Notes: generated from the letters alone by a model not told the origin. Counted from the first letter of the stretch, positions 1-9,673 are shown. The stretch: 38,080 nt of DNA from Pandoraea sp. ASV26 (GCF_016428915.1 NZ_JAELTP010000055.1:1-38080); one strand, 5' to 3'. Numbers and translations: made by a program.

Positions 1-1380
1 GATCGACTTGTAGTCGAGATCCATGTGCGTGAAGCGCGCGCTGGAGCGCCATTGCAGGGCGTCGTTCAGGCGATGCTCGAAGCGGTAGCCCGTGGCGACC
101 TGCGTCTTGCGGTAGCGGTCGAAGGCCGGGTCGCCGGTCAGCAGGTCGCGGTCGATGCGGCCCCAGCGCGAGGGATTCACCATGCCGAGCGCCGGGCCGT
201 AGCTCACCGACGAGCCCATGTTGTCCTGCATGTAGTTGACGAACCAGGTGAAGCTCGTTTGCGCATTCGGACGCCACGTGATCGACGGCTGGAGCATGAT
301 GCGATCGTCGCTCACGTTGTCGGTCTGCGAGTTCGAGGCACGACCCAGGCCCGTGATGCGGTACAGCAGCGTGCCGTCGTCGTTGGCCGGGCCGGTCATG
401 TCGACGCGCAACTGGCGACGATCGAACGTGCCGTAGTCGATGCCGATTTCGCGATACGGCTCCGCGCTCGGCGCCTTGCTCACCAGATTGACGAGACCAC
501 CGAGGTTGCCCGCGCCATACAGGATGGAGCTGGGGCCGCGCAGCACTTCCACGCGCTCGAGCGTGTACGGATCGACGCGAATGGCGGCGTAGCTGCCGGG
601 ACGGTTGGCGATCTGCGGCACGCGCAGGCCGTCCCAATAGACGTCGGCATTGAAGCCGCGAATGTAGAACCAGTCGGCGCGGGTGTCGCTGCCGTACGGG
701 TCGGCGTTGACACCGGCGGCGTACTTGAGCGCGTCGGTCACGGTCTGCACGGCCTGATCGTTCATCTGGTCGCGCGGGATCACGCTGATCGATTGCGATG
801 TCTGCATGATCGACGTATCCGACTTGGTGGCCGTGTCGCTGCGCTGCGCGACGTAGCCAACGACCGGGCCACGCGCGATGTCGCGCTCGGCGCTTGCATT
901 CACGTTCGTCTGCGGTAGCGCGACGGCGGCCCCGGTGCCACTGGCGTTGGCGTTCGGGCCGGGCGCGACGATGTAGCCGCCGTTGGGCTGGCCGGAGGCT
1001 TGCAGCCCCGTGCCTTCGATCAGGATCGCGAGTGCGAGCGACGCCGTGTACGTGCCCGAGACGCCGGCGGTGCGCTTGTCGGCGATCTGCGCGGCGTCGT
1101 AGGAAATCATCAGCCCGGTCTGCTGGGCGAAGGCGACGAGACCCTGTTGCAGCGAGCCCGCCGGAATGTGCAGCGACTGGGCGGCGCGCGCGGTGGTGGC
1201 CGGGGTGGTAGCGGCAGACTGGGCGTGAGCGCTCAGGGCACTCAAGGCCGTGAGCGTGACGAGTGCACTGGCCGCCAGCGTGACGGCGCGGCGGGGCGTG
1301 GTTGTGTTGGTGGTTTCGGCACGCACGAGCGTGCGCACACGTGCGGCACGCACAGGCGTGTGGCTGACGTGAGAAGACAT
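1..1380 (-). CDS. TonB-dependent siderophore receptor, partial (C-terminal part outside window)
   Basis: Outer-membrane receptor that imports a ferric siderophore using TonB energy. The 460 residues present start with a long signal peptide (hydrophobic stretch about residues 33-52, likely cut after AHA near 53). A secretin/TonB short N-terminal (STN) domain follows at about 68-140, then the plug domain, which includes RGFNADVYWDGLRVP and RVEVLRGPSSILYGAGNLGG, and the first barrel strands. An STN domain marks the transducer subclass (FecA/FpvA type) that signals occupancy to a FecR protein; the FecR and FecI genes lie immediately upstream on the same strand. The start at 1380 has AAAGGA about 9-10 bases upstream. 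The gene runs off the left edge, so its full length (usually 700-820 residues) and its ligand cannot be judged. Confidence 0.93.
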   Translation of the reverse strand, partial: MSSHVSHTPVRAARVRTLVRAETTNTTTPRRAVTLAASALVTLTALSALSAHAQSAATTPATTARAAQSLHIPAGSLQQGLVAFAQQTGLMISYDAAQIADKRTAGVSGTYTASLALAILIEGTGLQASGQPNGGYIVAPGPNANASGTGAAVALPQTNVNASAERDIARGPVVGYVAQRSDTATKSDTSIMQTSQSISVIPRDQMNDQAVQTVTDALKYAAGVNADPYGSDTRADWFYIRGFNADVYWDGLRVPQIANRPGSYAAIRVDPYTLERVEVLRGPSSILYGAGNLGGLVNLVSKAPSAEPYREIGIDYGTFDRRQLRVDMTGPANDDGTLLYRITGLGRASNSQTDNVSDDRIMLQPSITWRPNAQTSFTWFVNYMQDNMGSSVSYGPALGMVNPSRWGRIDRDLLTGDPAFDRYRKTQVATGYRFEHRLNDALQWRSSARFTHMDLDYKSI

Positions 1381-1494
1381 GACGGCGGATTCCTTTCTAT
1401 GGAGCATCGAAACATCGAAATGGGCATTCCTGTCTATGCCCCGCGAGATTCGAAAACCCCTCATCCGACGCAAAAAGATTTTTCGGCGATGGCC

Positions 1495-2598
1495 TCAGGT
1501 GTGCGGACGATCGCCGCCGATGGCCTGATACGTCCGGACGCGGGCACGCGCATCGCCGTTGCCCGAGCCGGGCTGCACGCGCACGAACCAGCGCGTGTAG
1601 CGCTGCACGTCGACCGGCAACGCCCGCGAGAGCATGTCGAGCACGCGGTCGGTGTCGTCGACCGGATAGATGCCTGAAACGCGCAGGTCGGCCACTTCCG
1701 GCGCGCAGCCGAGATGGCCGCGACGGTAGCGGCCGAGTTCGGCAAGGAAGTCACCGAGCGGCATGGCGTGGACGACGAGCATGCCTTGCGTCCATGCGGC
1801 GGCGGCGTTGGCGGCGCTGGCGTCGTCGAAGCGCGAGCGCAGGGTGAGGGCGTCGAAAGTCGCGCCTTGTCCTGCCGTCAGCACCGTTGCGGCGTTCGGT
1901 GCCTGCGCGGGCACGATGCGCACCGCCCCTTCGAGCACCGTGAGCGCGGCGCTGTCGTCATGCTGACGCACGGCGAAGCGGGTGCCGAGCGCCTGAAGGC
2001 TGCCCTGCGCGGTGTCGACAAAGAAGGGGCGATGGCCGTGATCGGCATCGGCCCCCGTGGTGATGGCGATCTCGCCGCGCACCAATCGCAAGCGGCGGGT
2101 GTCTTGCGAGAGGCTGATGTCGACGGCGGAGTCGGTATTGAGCGAGAGCGTGGTGCCGTCTGCGAGCTGGACGGTGCGGCGCTCACCGACGCCAGTGCTC
2201 ACATCGGCGCGCCAGGCGCGTACGGCGTTGGAGTCGCTGGCGGACCAGACAGCGCCGGCCACCCCGGCAAAGGCGATGAGACTGAGCACGCGTCGGCGCC
2301 CCGGATTCGCGTGCGCTCGCACGAGCGTGTTGTGCGCGACGAGCGGCGGGAGGGTGCGCAGATGTGCACCGAACTCGACCAGACGCTGCCATGCGAGGGC
2401 GTGCCGGGTGTCCGCGTCGTGCCAGCGTTGCCATGCGGCCTGCGTGGCGGCGCGGGCGTTGGCGTCGGTACCGGGGGCATCGTTCGCTTGCAGACGGACG
2501 AACCACTCGGTGGCCGCGAGCGTGACCGGTTCCGGTAGCGTTGCCGTCGCCGACGACGTGCCGCCTGCGCTGTGCCTGTGATGCGTGTCGGTGCTCAT
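1495..2598 (-). CDS. FecR-family sigma factor regulator
   Basis: Inner-membrane anti-sigma/sigma-activator protein of 367 residues that relays the receptor signal to the adjacent ECF sigma factor. The N-terminal cytoplasmic part (about 25-100) has the tryptophan-rich pattern of the DUF4880 segment (AATEWFVRLQ, AAWQRWHDADTRHALAWQRL). One membrane segment follows the RRR at about 102-104. The periplasmic FecR domain includes GERRTVQLADGTTLSLNT and LRLVRGEIAITTG. The C-terminal part (VHAMPLGDFLAELGRYRRG, then LRVSGIYPVDDTDRVLDML) is the region that contacts the receptor STN domain in FecR proteins. Its first codons overlap the end of the sigma factor gene by 4 bases, indicating translational coupling. 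The receptor gene begins 114 bases downstream. Confidence 0.93.
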   Translation of the reverse strand: MSTDTHHRHSAGGTSSATATLPEPVTLAATEWFVRLQANDAPGTDANARAATQAAWQRWHDADTRHALAWQRLVEFGAHLRTLPPLVAHNTLVRAHANPGRRRVLSLIAFAGVAGAVWSASDSNAVRAWRADVSTGVGERRTVQLADGTTLSLNTDSAVDISLSQDTRRLRLVRGEIAITTGADADHGHRPFFVDTAQGSLQALGTRFAVRQHDDSAALTVLEGAVRIVPAQAPNAATVLTAGQGATFDALTLRSRFDDASAANAAAAWTQGMLVVHAMPLGDFLAELGRYRRGHLGCAPEVADLRVSGIYPVDDTDRVLDMLSRALPVDVQRYTRWFVRVQPGSGNGDARARVRTYQAIGGDRPHT

Positions 2599-3131
2599 GC
2601 GGCGGGGTTCCCGAAACAGCAGGCGTGCAGCGCCTTGACGATGTGACGTTGCACGGTGGCGATGGACAGGCCGACGGCGTTGGCGATGTCGCGCTGTGCG
2701 AGGCCGTCGAGTTGCGACATCAGGAAAACGCGGCGCACGACCGGCGGCAAGCCGTCGAGACGTCGGTCGATGTCGATGAGTGTCTGGAGCAGGATCGCGC
2801 GGGTTTCCGGATCGGGCGCAACGGCTTCGGGTTGCGCGGCGAGCGCGTCGAGGTACGCCGCTTCGATCTTGCGACGGCGGTGCAGATTGGCGACCAGCCC
2901 CTGGGCGACGACGGTGAGAAACGCCCGGGGTTCGCGCGGGCAGACGGGCGCGTCTTTGCCGAGCAGGCGCACGAAGGTGTCGTGCGCGAGGTCGGCGGCG
3001 TCGCCGTGATTACCGAGCTTGCGGTGCAGCCAGTTGCGCAGCCAGCCGTGATGATCGTGATAGAGCGTGGCCACGCCGGACGCGTCGGCGCGTACGTCGT
3101 TTTTGCGTCCCCCGGTGTCGTCGCACATCAT
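2595..3131 (-). CDS. FecI-type ECF RNA polymerase sigma factor
   Basis: Sigma-70 family extracytoplasmic-function factor of 178 residues, expected to transcribe the downstream receptor gene when ferric siderophore is bound outside. Region 2 (about 21-90) contains LYHDHHGWLRNWLHRKLGNHGDAADLAHDTFVRLL, split here only by normal helix boundaries. Region 4 (about 118-172) has LPPVVRRVFLMSQLDG and the helix-turn-helix GLAQRDIANAVGLSIATVQR. The start is one of two adjacent ATG codons (3131 and 3128), both preceded by AGGA. It is the first gene of the minus-strand sigma/FecR/receptor unit, and a Fur box lies about 60 bases upstream. Confidence 0.94.
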   Translation of the reverse strand: MMCDDTGGRKNDVRADASGVATLYHDHHGWLRNWLHRKLGNHGDAADLAHDTFVRLLGKDAPVCPREPRAFLTVVAQGLVANLHRRRKIEAAYLDALAAQPEAVAPDPETRAILLQTLIDIDRRLDGLPPVVRRVFLMSQLDGLAQRDIANAVGLSIATVQRHIVKALHACCFGNPAA

Positions 3132-3186
3132 GGTCCTGGCTCGGCCGCGTTTGTGCGCAACCTTCGCTGATCTAGCCGCTTTTGAG

Positions 3187-3205
3187 GTTAATGATAATCA
3201 TTCGC
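3187..3205. promoter_or_regulatory. Fur box upstream of the FecI-type sigma gene
   Basis: GTTAATGATAATCATTCGC matches 16 of 19 positions of the classic Fur consensus GATAATGATAATCATTATC, including the whole central AATGATAATCATT. It lies about 56 bases upstream of the sigma factor start, where bound Fe-Fur would block transcription. The surrounding DNA is AT-rich compared with the window. The match is seen directly; regulation is inferred. Confidence 0.88.
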
Positions 3206-3372
3206 ATCATATCATGAACGTATCGCGCGGTGACGTATAGGCGTTGGTACCGAGCGTGACGTCCAGCGCAATCGCATGCGATGCGATCAACTTGACGAGA
3301 TGATCCTTGCGGCTTGGCGGTTGGCAGGCGGTATCCGAATTAGGAACACCGGCAATGGGGGAATCCATTATG

Positions 3373-3388
3373 CTGTACAAACATACAG
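3373..3388. promoter_or_regulatory. LexA (SOS) box upstream of uvrA
   Basis: CTGTACAAACATACAG fits the LexA pattern CTGT-N8-ACAG with both half-sites exact. A possible -10 element TACAAT overlaps its right edge at 3389-3394. It lies about 155 bases before the uvrA start, so the transcript would have a long leader. No ssb gene is divergent from it, unlike the usual uvrA/ssb arrangement. Confidence 0.85.
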
Positions 3389-3543
3389 TACAATCGCAGC
3401 AAGCCGAGCGATGAGAGGATGCTGCCAGCGCCTGTCGTTTCGGCCTGATACAGTAGTTCCCCCGAGGCGCGCACGCGCGCTGTCAGACGTCACGTTGTTT
3501 ATCGTCACGCTGTTCATTGTCAATCAAGCGGCCCTGATACCAA

Positions 3544-6500
3544 GTGGACAAGTCATCCCCGAAATCCGACCCGTCGGCCAGCCGCGCGATTCGCATTCGC
3601 GGCGCCCGCCAGCACAACCTCAAGAACCTCGACGTCGATCTCCAGACCGGTGAGATGACGGTCGTGACCGGCCCGTCCGGTTCCGGCAAGTCGAGTCTGG
3701 TCTTCGACACGCTGTTCGCCGAAGGTCAGCGGCGCTACGTCGAGACCTTCAGTGCCTACGCGCGCCAGTTCCTCGACCGCATGGATCGTCCGCAGGTCGA
3801 CCATGTGGAAGGCGTGCCGCCGGCCATCGCCATCGATCAGACCAACCCCGTGCGCAGCTCGCGCTCGACGGTCGGCACGATGACCGAACTCAACGACCAC
3901 CTCAAGCTGTTGTTCGCTCGCGCGGCGGCGCTGTTCGATCGCGAGACGGCGCAGCCGGTGCGTCACGACACGGCCGAGACGATCTACGCCGACCTGATGG
4001 CGCGCACCGCCCAGGACGATCCGCGTCTGGTCGTCACGTTCCCGGTCGAACTGCCCGGCAGCGTGACGGCAGATGAAGTCGAGCAGTGGCTGTCGGCTTC
4101 GGGCTACACGCGCGTGCAGGCCGAGCGCGAAGTCGCCACGGCAGACGGTACCCGCAAGGTGCTCGATGTCGTTGCCGACCGGTTCCGCTTGCAAAACACC
4201 GAGAAAGCGCGCGCGATGGAAGCCATCGAGTCGTCGCTCAAGCGCGGTCGCGCACGGATGAACGTCTACGTGCTGGCCGAAGCGGGCGAGCCCGAGATCT
4301 GGCGCTACTCGCAGGATCTTCACTGCCCCGACAGCGACCTGCACTACGCCGACCCGCAACCGGCGCTGTTCTCGTTCAACTCCGCCTACGGCGCGTGCGA
4401 GGCGTGTCGCGGTTTCGGCCGCGTGATCGGCGTCGACCTCGGCCTGGTGATCCCCGACGAGCGCAAGACATTGCGCGGTGGCGCGATCAAAACCATCCAG
4501 ACGCCCGCATGGAAAGAGATTCAGGACGACCTGCTGGAATACGCCGGAAAGGCGGGTATTCCGCGCGACACGCCCTGGTCGAAACTCTCGCCCGAGCATC
4601 GCGAGTGGGTTATCGAAGGTGACGCGGACTGGAAAGGCGAGTGGAACAAGCAGTGGTACGGCATTCGCCGCTTCTTCGGCTATCTGGAGTCGAAGGCGTA
4701 CAAGATGCATATCCGCGTGCTGCTCTCGAAGTACCGCAGCTACACCACGTGTGAGACGTGCGGCGGCGCTCGTCTGAAGACGGAAGGCTTGCTGTGGCGT
4801 CTCGGCTCGAAGGAGAACGCCGACGCCGTGCTGCCGCCATCCCAGCGCTTCATGCCGCGAGGCGTGTCGTGGTCGCGCGAGCAGCTCGAAGCGCTGCCGG
4901 GCCTCACCATGCACGATCTGATGCTCATGCCGATTTCGCGCGTGCGTCAGTTCTTCGATTCGCTCACGTTGCCGTCGAGTCTGCTGGACGACGCCCTCAA
5001 GCTGTTGCAAGAGGAAGTCGGCACGCGTCTGAAGTATCTGTGCGACGTCGGTATCGGCTACCTCACGCTTGATCGTCAGAGCCGCACGCTCTCGGGTGGC
5101 GAAGTGCAGCGTATCAATCTGACGACGGCGCTCGGCACGTCGCTCGTCAACACACTGTTCGTGCTGGACGAGCCGAGTATCGGCCTGCATCCGCGCGACA
5201 TGGACCGTATCGTTGCCGCGATGCATCGTTTGCGCGACGCGGGCAATACGCTCGTGGTGGTCGAGCACGATCCGGCGGTGATGCTTGCTGCCGATCGCGT
5301 CATCGACATGGGCCCGGGGCCGGGCGAGCGCGGCGGTCAGATCGTCTTCGACGGCACGCCCGAGGAAGTGCGTCACGCCGACACGCTGACCGGCAACTAT
5401 CTGGGCGGACGCAAGCATGTGGCGAACGCGTCGAACTGGCGCGCGCGTCCGGTCGATGCCGATACGCCGCGTCTGGTGCTGAGCGGCGTGCGCGAGCACA
5501 ACCTCAAGCATGTCGACGTCGAAATTCCGCTGGGCCGACTCGTGTGCGTGACCGGCGTGTCCGGCTCCGGCAAATCGACGCTGGTGCAGGACGTGCTCAA
5601 TCCCGCGCTGGCGCGTCACTTCGGCGACCCGACCGAAGCGCCCGGCGCACACGACGAACTCGTGGGTGCCGAGCAACTCTCGGGCGTAGTGTTCGTCGAT
5701 CAGTCGCCCATCGGCAAGACGGCGCGCTCCAACCCGGCCAGCTACGTCGGTGCGTTCGACGAGATCCGCAAGTTGTTCGCGGCCGAACCGGTGGCGCTGC
5801 AACGGGGTTACACCGCCAGCACGTTCAGTTTCAACTCCGGCAACGGGCGCTGCCCGACGTGTGGCGGATCGGGCTTCGAGCACGTGGAGATGCAATTCCT
5901 GAGCGACGTCTATCTGCGTTGCCCGGACTGCGACGGCAAGCGCTACCGCGCCGAAGTGCTCGACGTGAAGATTCAGCGTGCCGTGCCGGGCGAGGCGATG
6001 CGCGAATTGAGCGTGTCGGACGTACTGGAGCTCACCGTCAACGAGGCGGTCAAGCTGTTCTCGTCGGATCGCGACGTGCTGCGCGTGTTGCAGCCGATCG
6101 TGGACGTCGGTCTCGAATACGTGAAGCTCGGCCAGCCCGTGCCGACACTCTCGGGCGGTGAGGCCCAGCGCCTGAAGCTGGCAGGGTTCCTCGCGGAAGC
6201 TGCGCAGAAGAAGACGGCCAGCGGGCAGAAGGTCGCGCATCGCGGGCGTCTCTTCATTTTCGACGAGCCCACGACCGGGCTGCACTTCGACGACATCGCC
6301 AAGCTCATGCGGGCGTTCGGCAAGTTGCTCGACGGCGGCAACTCGTTGCTCGTCATCGAACACAACCTCGACGTGGTGCGCGCGGCCGACTGGATCATCG
6401 ACCTCGGGCCGGAAGGCGGCGAAGGCGGTGGGGAGGTGCTGTGCGCGGGCACGCTCGCGCAGGTGGTGGCGTGCGAAGGTTCGCATACCGGGCGCGCGCT

Positions 6501-9474
6501 GGCCGACTACGAACGCACGGTGGTCGCGCCCGGGCAATCCGTGGCGGCGGCCAAATCCGCTGGCGATCCGGGCATGCCGCTGCAAACGGCGCTGCGTGCC
6601 GCGCGTGCGCATCGCAAGCCCGCCGGTGGCGACGAGATTCGGATCGTCAACGCGCGTGAGCACAATCTGAAGTCGCTCGACGTGGCCATTCCGCGCGGCA
6701 AGTTCAGCGTGATTACCGGGGTGTCGGGATCGGGCAAGTCGACGCTCGCGTTCGACATTCTCTTCAACGAAGGGCAGCGCCGTTATCTCGAATCGCTCAA
6801 CGCCTATGCGCGATCCATCGTGCAGCCGGCGGGGCGTCCGGAAGTGGATGCCGTGTATGGCATTCCGCCCACGGTCGCCATCGAGCAGCGTCTGTCGCGC
6901 GGTGGCCGCAAGAGTACGGTCGCCACCACGACGGAGGTGTGGCACTTCCTGCGGCTGTTGTACGTCAAGCTCGGCATTCAGCATTGCATTCATGACGGCG
7001 CGCCCGTCACGGCCCAAAGTCCGGATTCCATCGTTGCGCAACTGATGCGTGATCGGCGTGGCCAGCACGTGGGCCTGCTCGCGCCGCTGGTCGTGGGCCG
7101 CAAGGGGATCTACACCGATCTGGCGAAGTGGGCCAAGGCGCGCGGGCATTCGCATTTGCGTGTCGACGGCGTCTTCCTGCCGGTCGACCCGTGGCCGAAG
7201 CTCGACCGCTTCCGCGAGCACACCATCGAACTGCCGGTGGGCGACGTGGTCATCACGCCCGAGAATGAAGGCTTGCTGCGCACGCTGCTGGCGGCGGCGC
7301 TCGAGTTGGGCAAGGGTGTCATGCATCTGCTCGCCCCGCTCGACGGCCTTGGCGACACCATGACCCATGAGCAGCCGGGCGAAGGCGTGGGCGAGATCGA
7401 GGTGTTCTCGGTCAAGCGCGCGTGTCCGGTGTGCGGCACGAGCTATCCGGATCTCGATCCGCGCATGTTCTCGTTCAACAGCAAGCACGGCTGGTGCTCG
7501 ACGTGCGTGGGCACGGGCCTCGCGCTCACACGCGAGCAGCGCGAAGCGTTCGACGACACGGTGCTCAATCAGGACAACCGGGGACGCGAGCATTCGCTGC
7601 CGTCGGAGGAGCAGGAACCGGAAGACGTGGGCGATCAGCCGTGTCCGGATTGCCACGGTGCGCGACTCAATACCGTTGCGCGCGCGGTGACGTTCGACGA
7701 ACACGCGATCTCCGACGTCGCCCAGTGGACCGTGAGCGACGTGCGCGAGTGGATTCAACGACTCGAGTTGCATGGCCGCGAAGCGAGCATCGCGCGCGAT
7801 CTGATCAGCGAGATTCAGGGGCGTCTTGAGTTTCTGGAGGAAGTCGGGCTTGGCTACCTCACGCTCGATCGCGCGGCGCCGACACTCTCGGGCGGCGAGT
7901 CGCAGCGTATTCGTCTGGCGGCGCAGTTGGGCAGCAACCTGCAAGGCGTTTGCTACGTGCTCGACGAGCCGACCATCGGCTTGCACCCGCGCGACAACGG
8001 CATTCTGCTCGGCGCGTTGCGCAAGCTGGGCGATCAGGGCAACACACTGGTCGTGGTCGAGCACGACGAGGATACGATTCGTCGCGCGGATCACATCATC
8101 GATATCGGGCCGGGCGCCGGCAAGCGTGGCGGCACGCTGGTGGCGCAGGGCAGCGTGGCCGATCTGGCCGCGCATCCCGACTCGCTGACCGGCAAGTTCC
8201 TGGCGCATCCGTTGCAGCATCCGATTCAACCGCGCCGCGAGGTCATCGCGCCCGCCAAAAGGGTCGAGGCGGTGCCGCCGAATTGGCTGACGGTACACGG
8301 CGCAACGCTCCACAACCTGAAGGACGTGACGGCCTCGCTGCCGTTGTCGCGGCTCACGGCGATTACCGGCGTCTCGGGGTCGGGCAAATCGACGCTCGCG
8401 CGCGACGTGCTGATGACGAACCTGCTCGACGCCGTGGGGCGTTCGGTGTTGTCGTCACCGGCCGAGCGACGCGCACGCAAGGGCACGGTGCGTCACGCCG
8501 TGAAGGCGGACGGCAAGCCGCGTGCGACGTCACAAGCGCCCGCAGAGCCGCGCCGTGCGGTGGTGCACGCGTGGCATGGCTGCGAGTCGATGACCGGCTG
8601 GGAGACGATCGATCGCGTGCTCGAAGTCGATCAGACGCCCATCGGCAAAACACCGCGTTCGTGCCCGGCCACGTACATCGGCTTCTGGGACACGATCCGA
8701 CGCCTGTTCGCCGACACGCTCGAAGCGCGCGCACGCGGTTATGCGGCGTCGCGATTCTCGTTCAACACGGGGGACGGTCGTTGTCCGGCCTGTGAAGGGC
8801 AAGGCGTGCGCACCATCGGCATGAGCTTCCTCGCCGACGTGAAGGTGCTGTGCGACGTGTGTCACGGTCAGCGCTTCAATGCCGAGACGCTGGCCGTCAC
8901 CTGGCGCGGCAAGAGCATTGGCGATGTGCTCACGATGGAAGTGGACGAAGCCGTCGAGTTCTTCGCGTCGATGCCGAGCATCGCGCATCCGCTGCAACTG
9001 ATGCAGGACGTCGGCCTGGGCTATCTCACGCTCGGCCAGCCGTCGCCGACGCTGTCGGGCGGTGAAGCGCAACGCATCAAGCTGGTGACGGAGTTGACCA
9101 AGGTGCGCGACGACATCACGCGTCGCGGGCAGAAGTCGCCGCACACGCTGTACGTGCTCGACGAACCGACCGTTGGCCTTCACATGGCAGACGTAGCGCG
9201 GTTGATCAATGTGTTGCACCGGTTGGTGAATGGCGGGCACACGGTCATTGTCATCGAGCACAATCTCGATGTGATTGCCGAAGCGGACTGGATCGTCGAC
9301 ATGGGGCCGGAGGGCGGCAAAGCCGGCGGGACGGTTGTGGCCGCGACGTCACCGGATGCGCTGACGAAGGTCGCCGCGAGTCACACCGGCATCGCGCTCA
9401 AACCCGTGCTTGCGCAGACGACGGCCTCGGGCGCCTCGGCAACGACGCCGGAGGAAGCGGCCACGGCGAAGTAG
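3544..9474 (+). CDS. uvrA: Excinuclease ABC subunit UvrA, double-length tandem form
   Basis: Damage-recognition ATPase of nucleotide excision repair, 1976 residues, about twice the usual 940-960. Two UvrA-like halves are fused, giving four ABC ATPase modules. Walker A GPSGSGKS or GVSGSGKST sits near 43, 671, 1059 and 1609. LSGGE signatures are near 516, 869, 1448 and 1837. Walker B acidic pairs are near 542, 907, 1474 and 1873. Zinc CxxC pairs are seen at 770/773 and 793/796, and at 1294/1297 and 1318/1321. The matching first-half zinc module has C285/C288, but its other pair is CPDS at 261-264, with one cysteine lost. The GTG start is the only usable one after an in-frame stop at 3535, and it has no clear ribosome binding site. 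Double-length UvrA proteins are, to my knowledge, a recurrent form in Burkholderiales beside a standard UvrA. It may therefore be a second UvrA. Confidence 0.95.
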   Translation: MDKSSPKSDPSASRAIRIRGARQHNLKNLDVDLQTGEMTVVTGPSGSGKSSLVFDTLFAEGQRRYVETFSAYARQFLDRMDRPQVDHVEGVPPAIAIDQTNPVRSSRSTVGTMTELNDHLKLLFARAAALFDRETAQPVRHDTAETIYADLMARTAQDDPRLVVTFPVELPGSVTADEVEQWLSASGYTRVQAEREVATADGTRKVLDVVADRFRLQNTEKARAMEAIESSLKRGRARMNVYVLAEAGEPEIWRYSQDLHCPDSDLHYADPQPALFSFNSAYGACEACRGFGRVIGVDLGLVIPDERKTLRGGAIKTIQTPAWKEIQDDLLEYAGKAGIPRDTPWSKLSPEHREWVIEGDADWKGEWNKQWYGIRRFFGYLESKAYKMHIRVLLSKYRSYTTCETCGGARLKTEGLLWRLGSKENADAVLPPSQRFMPRGVSWSREQLEALPGLTMHDLMLMPISRVRQFFDSLTLPSSLLDDALKLLQEEVGTRLKYLCDVGIGYLTLDRQSRTLSGGEVQRINLTTALGTSLVNTLFVLDEPSIGLHPRDMDRIVAAMHRLRDAGNTLVVVEHDPAVMLAADRVIDMGPGPGERGGQIVFDGTPEEVRHADTLTGNYLGGRKHVANASNWRARPVDADTPRLVLSGVREHNLKHVDVEIPLGRLVCVTGVSGSGKSTLVQDVLNPALARHFGDPTEAPGAHDELVGAEQLSGVVFVDQSPIGKTARSNPASYVGAFDEIRKLFAAEPVALQRGYTASTFSFNSGNGRCPTCGGSGFEHVEMQFLSDVYLRCPDCDGKRYRAEVLDVKIQRAVPGEAMRELSVSDVLELTVNEAVKLFSSDRDVLRVLQPIVDVGLEYVKLGQPVPTLSGGEAQRLKLAGFLAEAAQKKTASGQKVAHRGRLFIFDEPTTGLHFDDIAKLMRAFGKLLDGGNSLLVIEHNLDVVRAADWIIDLGPEGGEGGGEVLCAGTLAQVVACEGSHTGRALADYERTVVAPGQSVAAAKSAGDPGMPLQTALRAARAHRKPAGGDEIRIVNAREHNLKSLDVAIPRGKFSVITGVSGSGKSTLAFDILFNEGQRRYLESLNAYARSIVQPAGRPEVDAVYGIPPTVAIEQRLSRGGRKSTVATTTEVWHFLRLLYVKLGIQHCIHDGAPVTAQSPDSIVAQLMRDRRGQHVGLLAPLVVGRKGIYTDLAKWAKARGHSHLRVDGVFLPVDPWPKLDRFREHTIELPVGDVVITPENEGLLRTLLAAALELGKGVMHLLAPLDGLGDTMTHEQPGEGVGEIEVFSVKRACPVCGTSYPDLDPRMFSFNSKHGWCSTCVGTGLALTREQREAFDDTVLNQDNRGREHSLPSEEQEPEDVGDQPCPDCHGARLNTVARAVTFDEHAISDVAQWTVSDVREWIQRLELHGREASIARDLISEIQGRLEFLEEVGLGYLTLDRAAPTLSGGESQRIRLAAQLGSNLQGVCYVLDEPTIGLHPRDNGILLGALRKLGDQGNTLVVVEHDEDTIRRADHIIDIGPGAGKRGGTLVAQGSVADLAAHPDSLTGKFLAHPLQHPIQPRREVIAPAKRVEAVPPNWLTVHGATLHNLKDVTASLPLSRLTAITGVSGSGKSTLARDVLMTNLLDAVGRSVLSSPAERRARKGTVRHAVKADGKPRATSQAPAEPRRAVVHAWHGCESMTGWETIDRVLEVDQTPIGKTPRSCPATYIGFWDTIRRLFADTLEARARGYAASRFSFNTGDGRCPACEGQGVRTIGMSFLADVKVLCDVCHGQRFNAETLAVTWRGKSIGDVLTMEVDEAVEFFASMPSIAHPLQLMQDVGLGYLTLGQPSPTLSGGEAQRIKLVTELTKVRDDITRRGQKSPHTLYVLDEPTVGLHMADVARLINVLHRLVNGGHTVIVIEHNLDVIAEADWIVDMGPEGGKAGGTVVAATSPDALTKVAASHTGIALKPVLAQTTASGASATTPEEAATAK

Positions 9475-9627
9475 CCCGTCGATATCTCCGGTGGCGTCGA
9501 CCGGTTGCGTCGACGCGCGGTTCGCCCAGTTCGCGGGCCAATCGCGGCCATAAGCACCCATACGTGGCCATGAGTGGCCATGAGTGGGCCACGAGCGGAC
9601 GACTGCGAACCCTATGTGAGCCCTATG

Positions 9628-9653
9628 CGGGACGCCTGACGGCGTCCCGTTTT
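9628..9653 (+). terminator. Rho-independent terminator after uvrA
   Basis: A perfect 9-bp stem CGGGACGCC / GGCGTCCCG with a TGAC loop is followed by TTTTC. It lies about 155 bases after the uvrA stop and just before the end of the converging VOC gene. Between 9540 and 9600 there are short repeats of TGGCCATGAG, otherwise nothing recognisable. Confidence 0.8.
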
Positions 9654-9673
9654 CATTGGGGGGCGGCGACGGC

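Noticed and set aside
3187-3543. Riboswitch or small RNA gene in the leader before uvrA.
   Set aside because: No conserved riboswitch core or strong terminator hairpin could be seen; the region is explained by a Fur box and a LexA box.
3553-8313. A 1586-residue open frame on the minus strand opposite uvrA.
   Set aside because: It is rich in His, Arg, Ala and Val without any domain, and lies wholly antisense to a clearly conserved UvrA. Long antisense frames are expected in high-GC genes.
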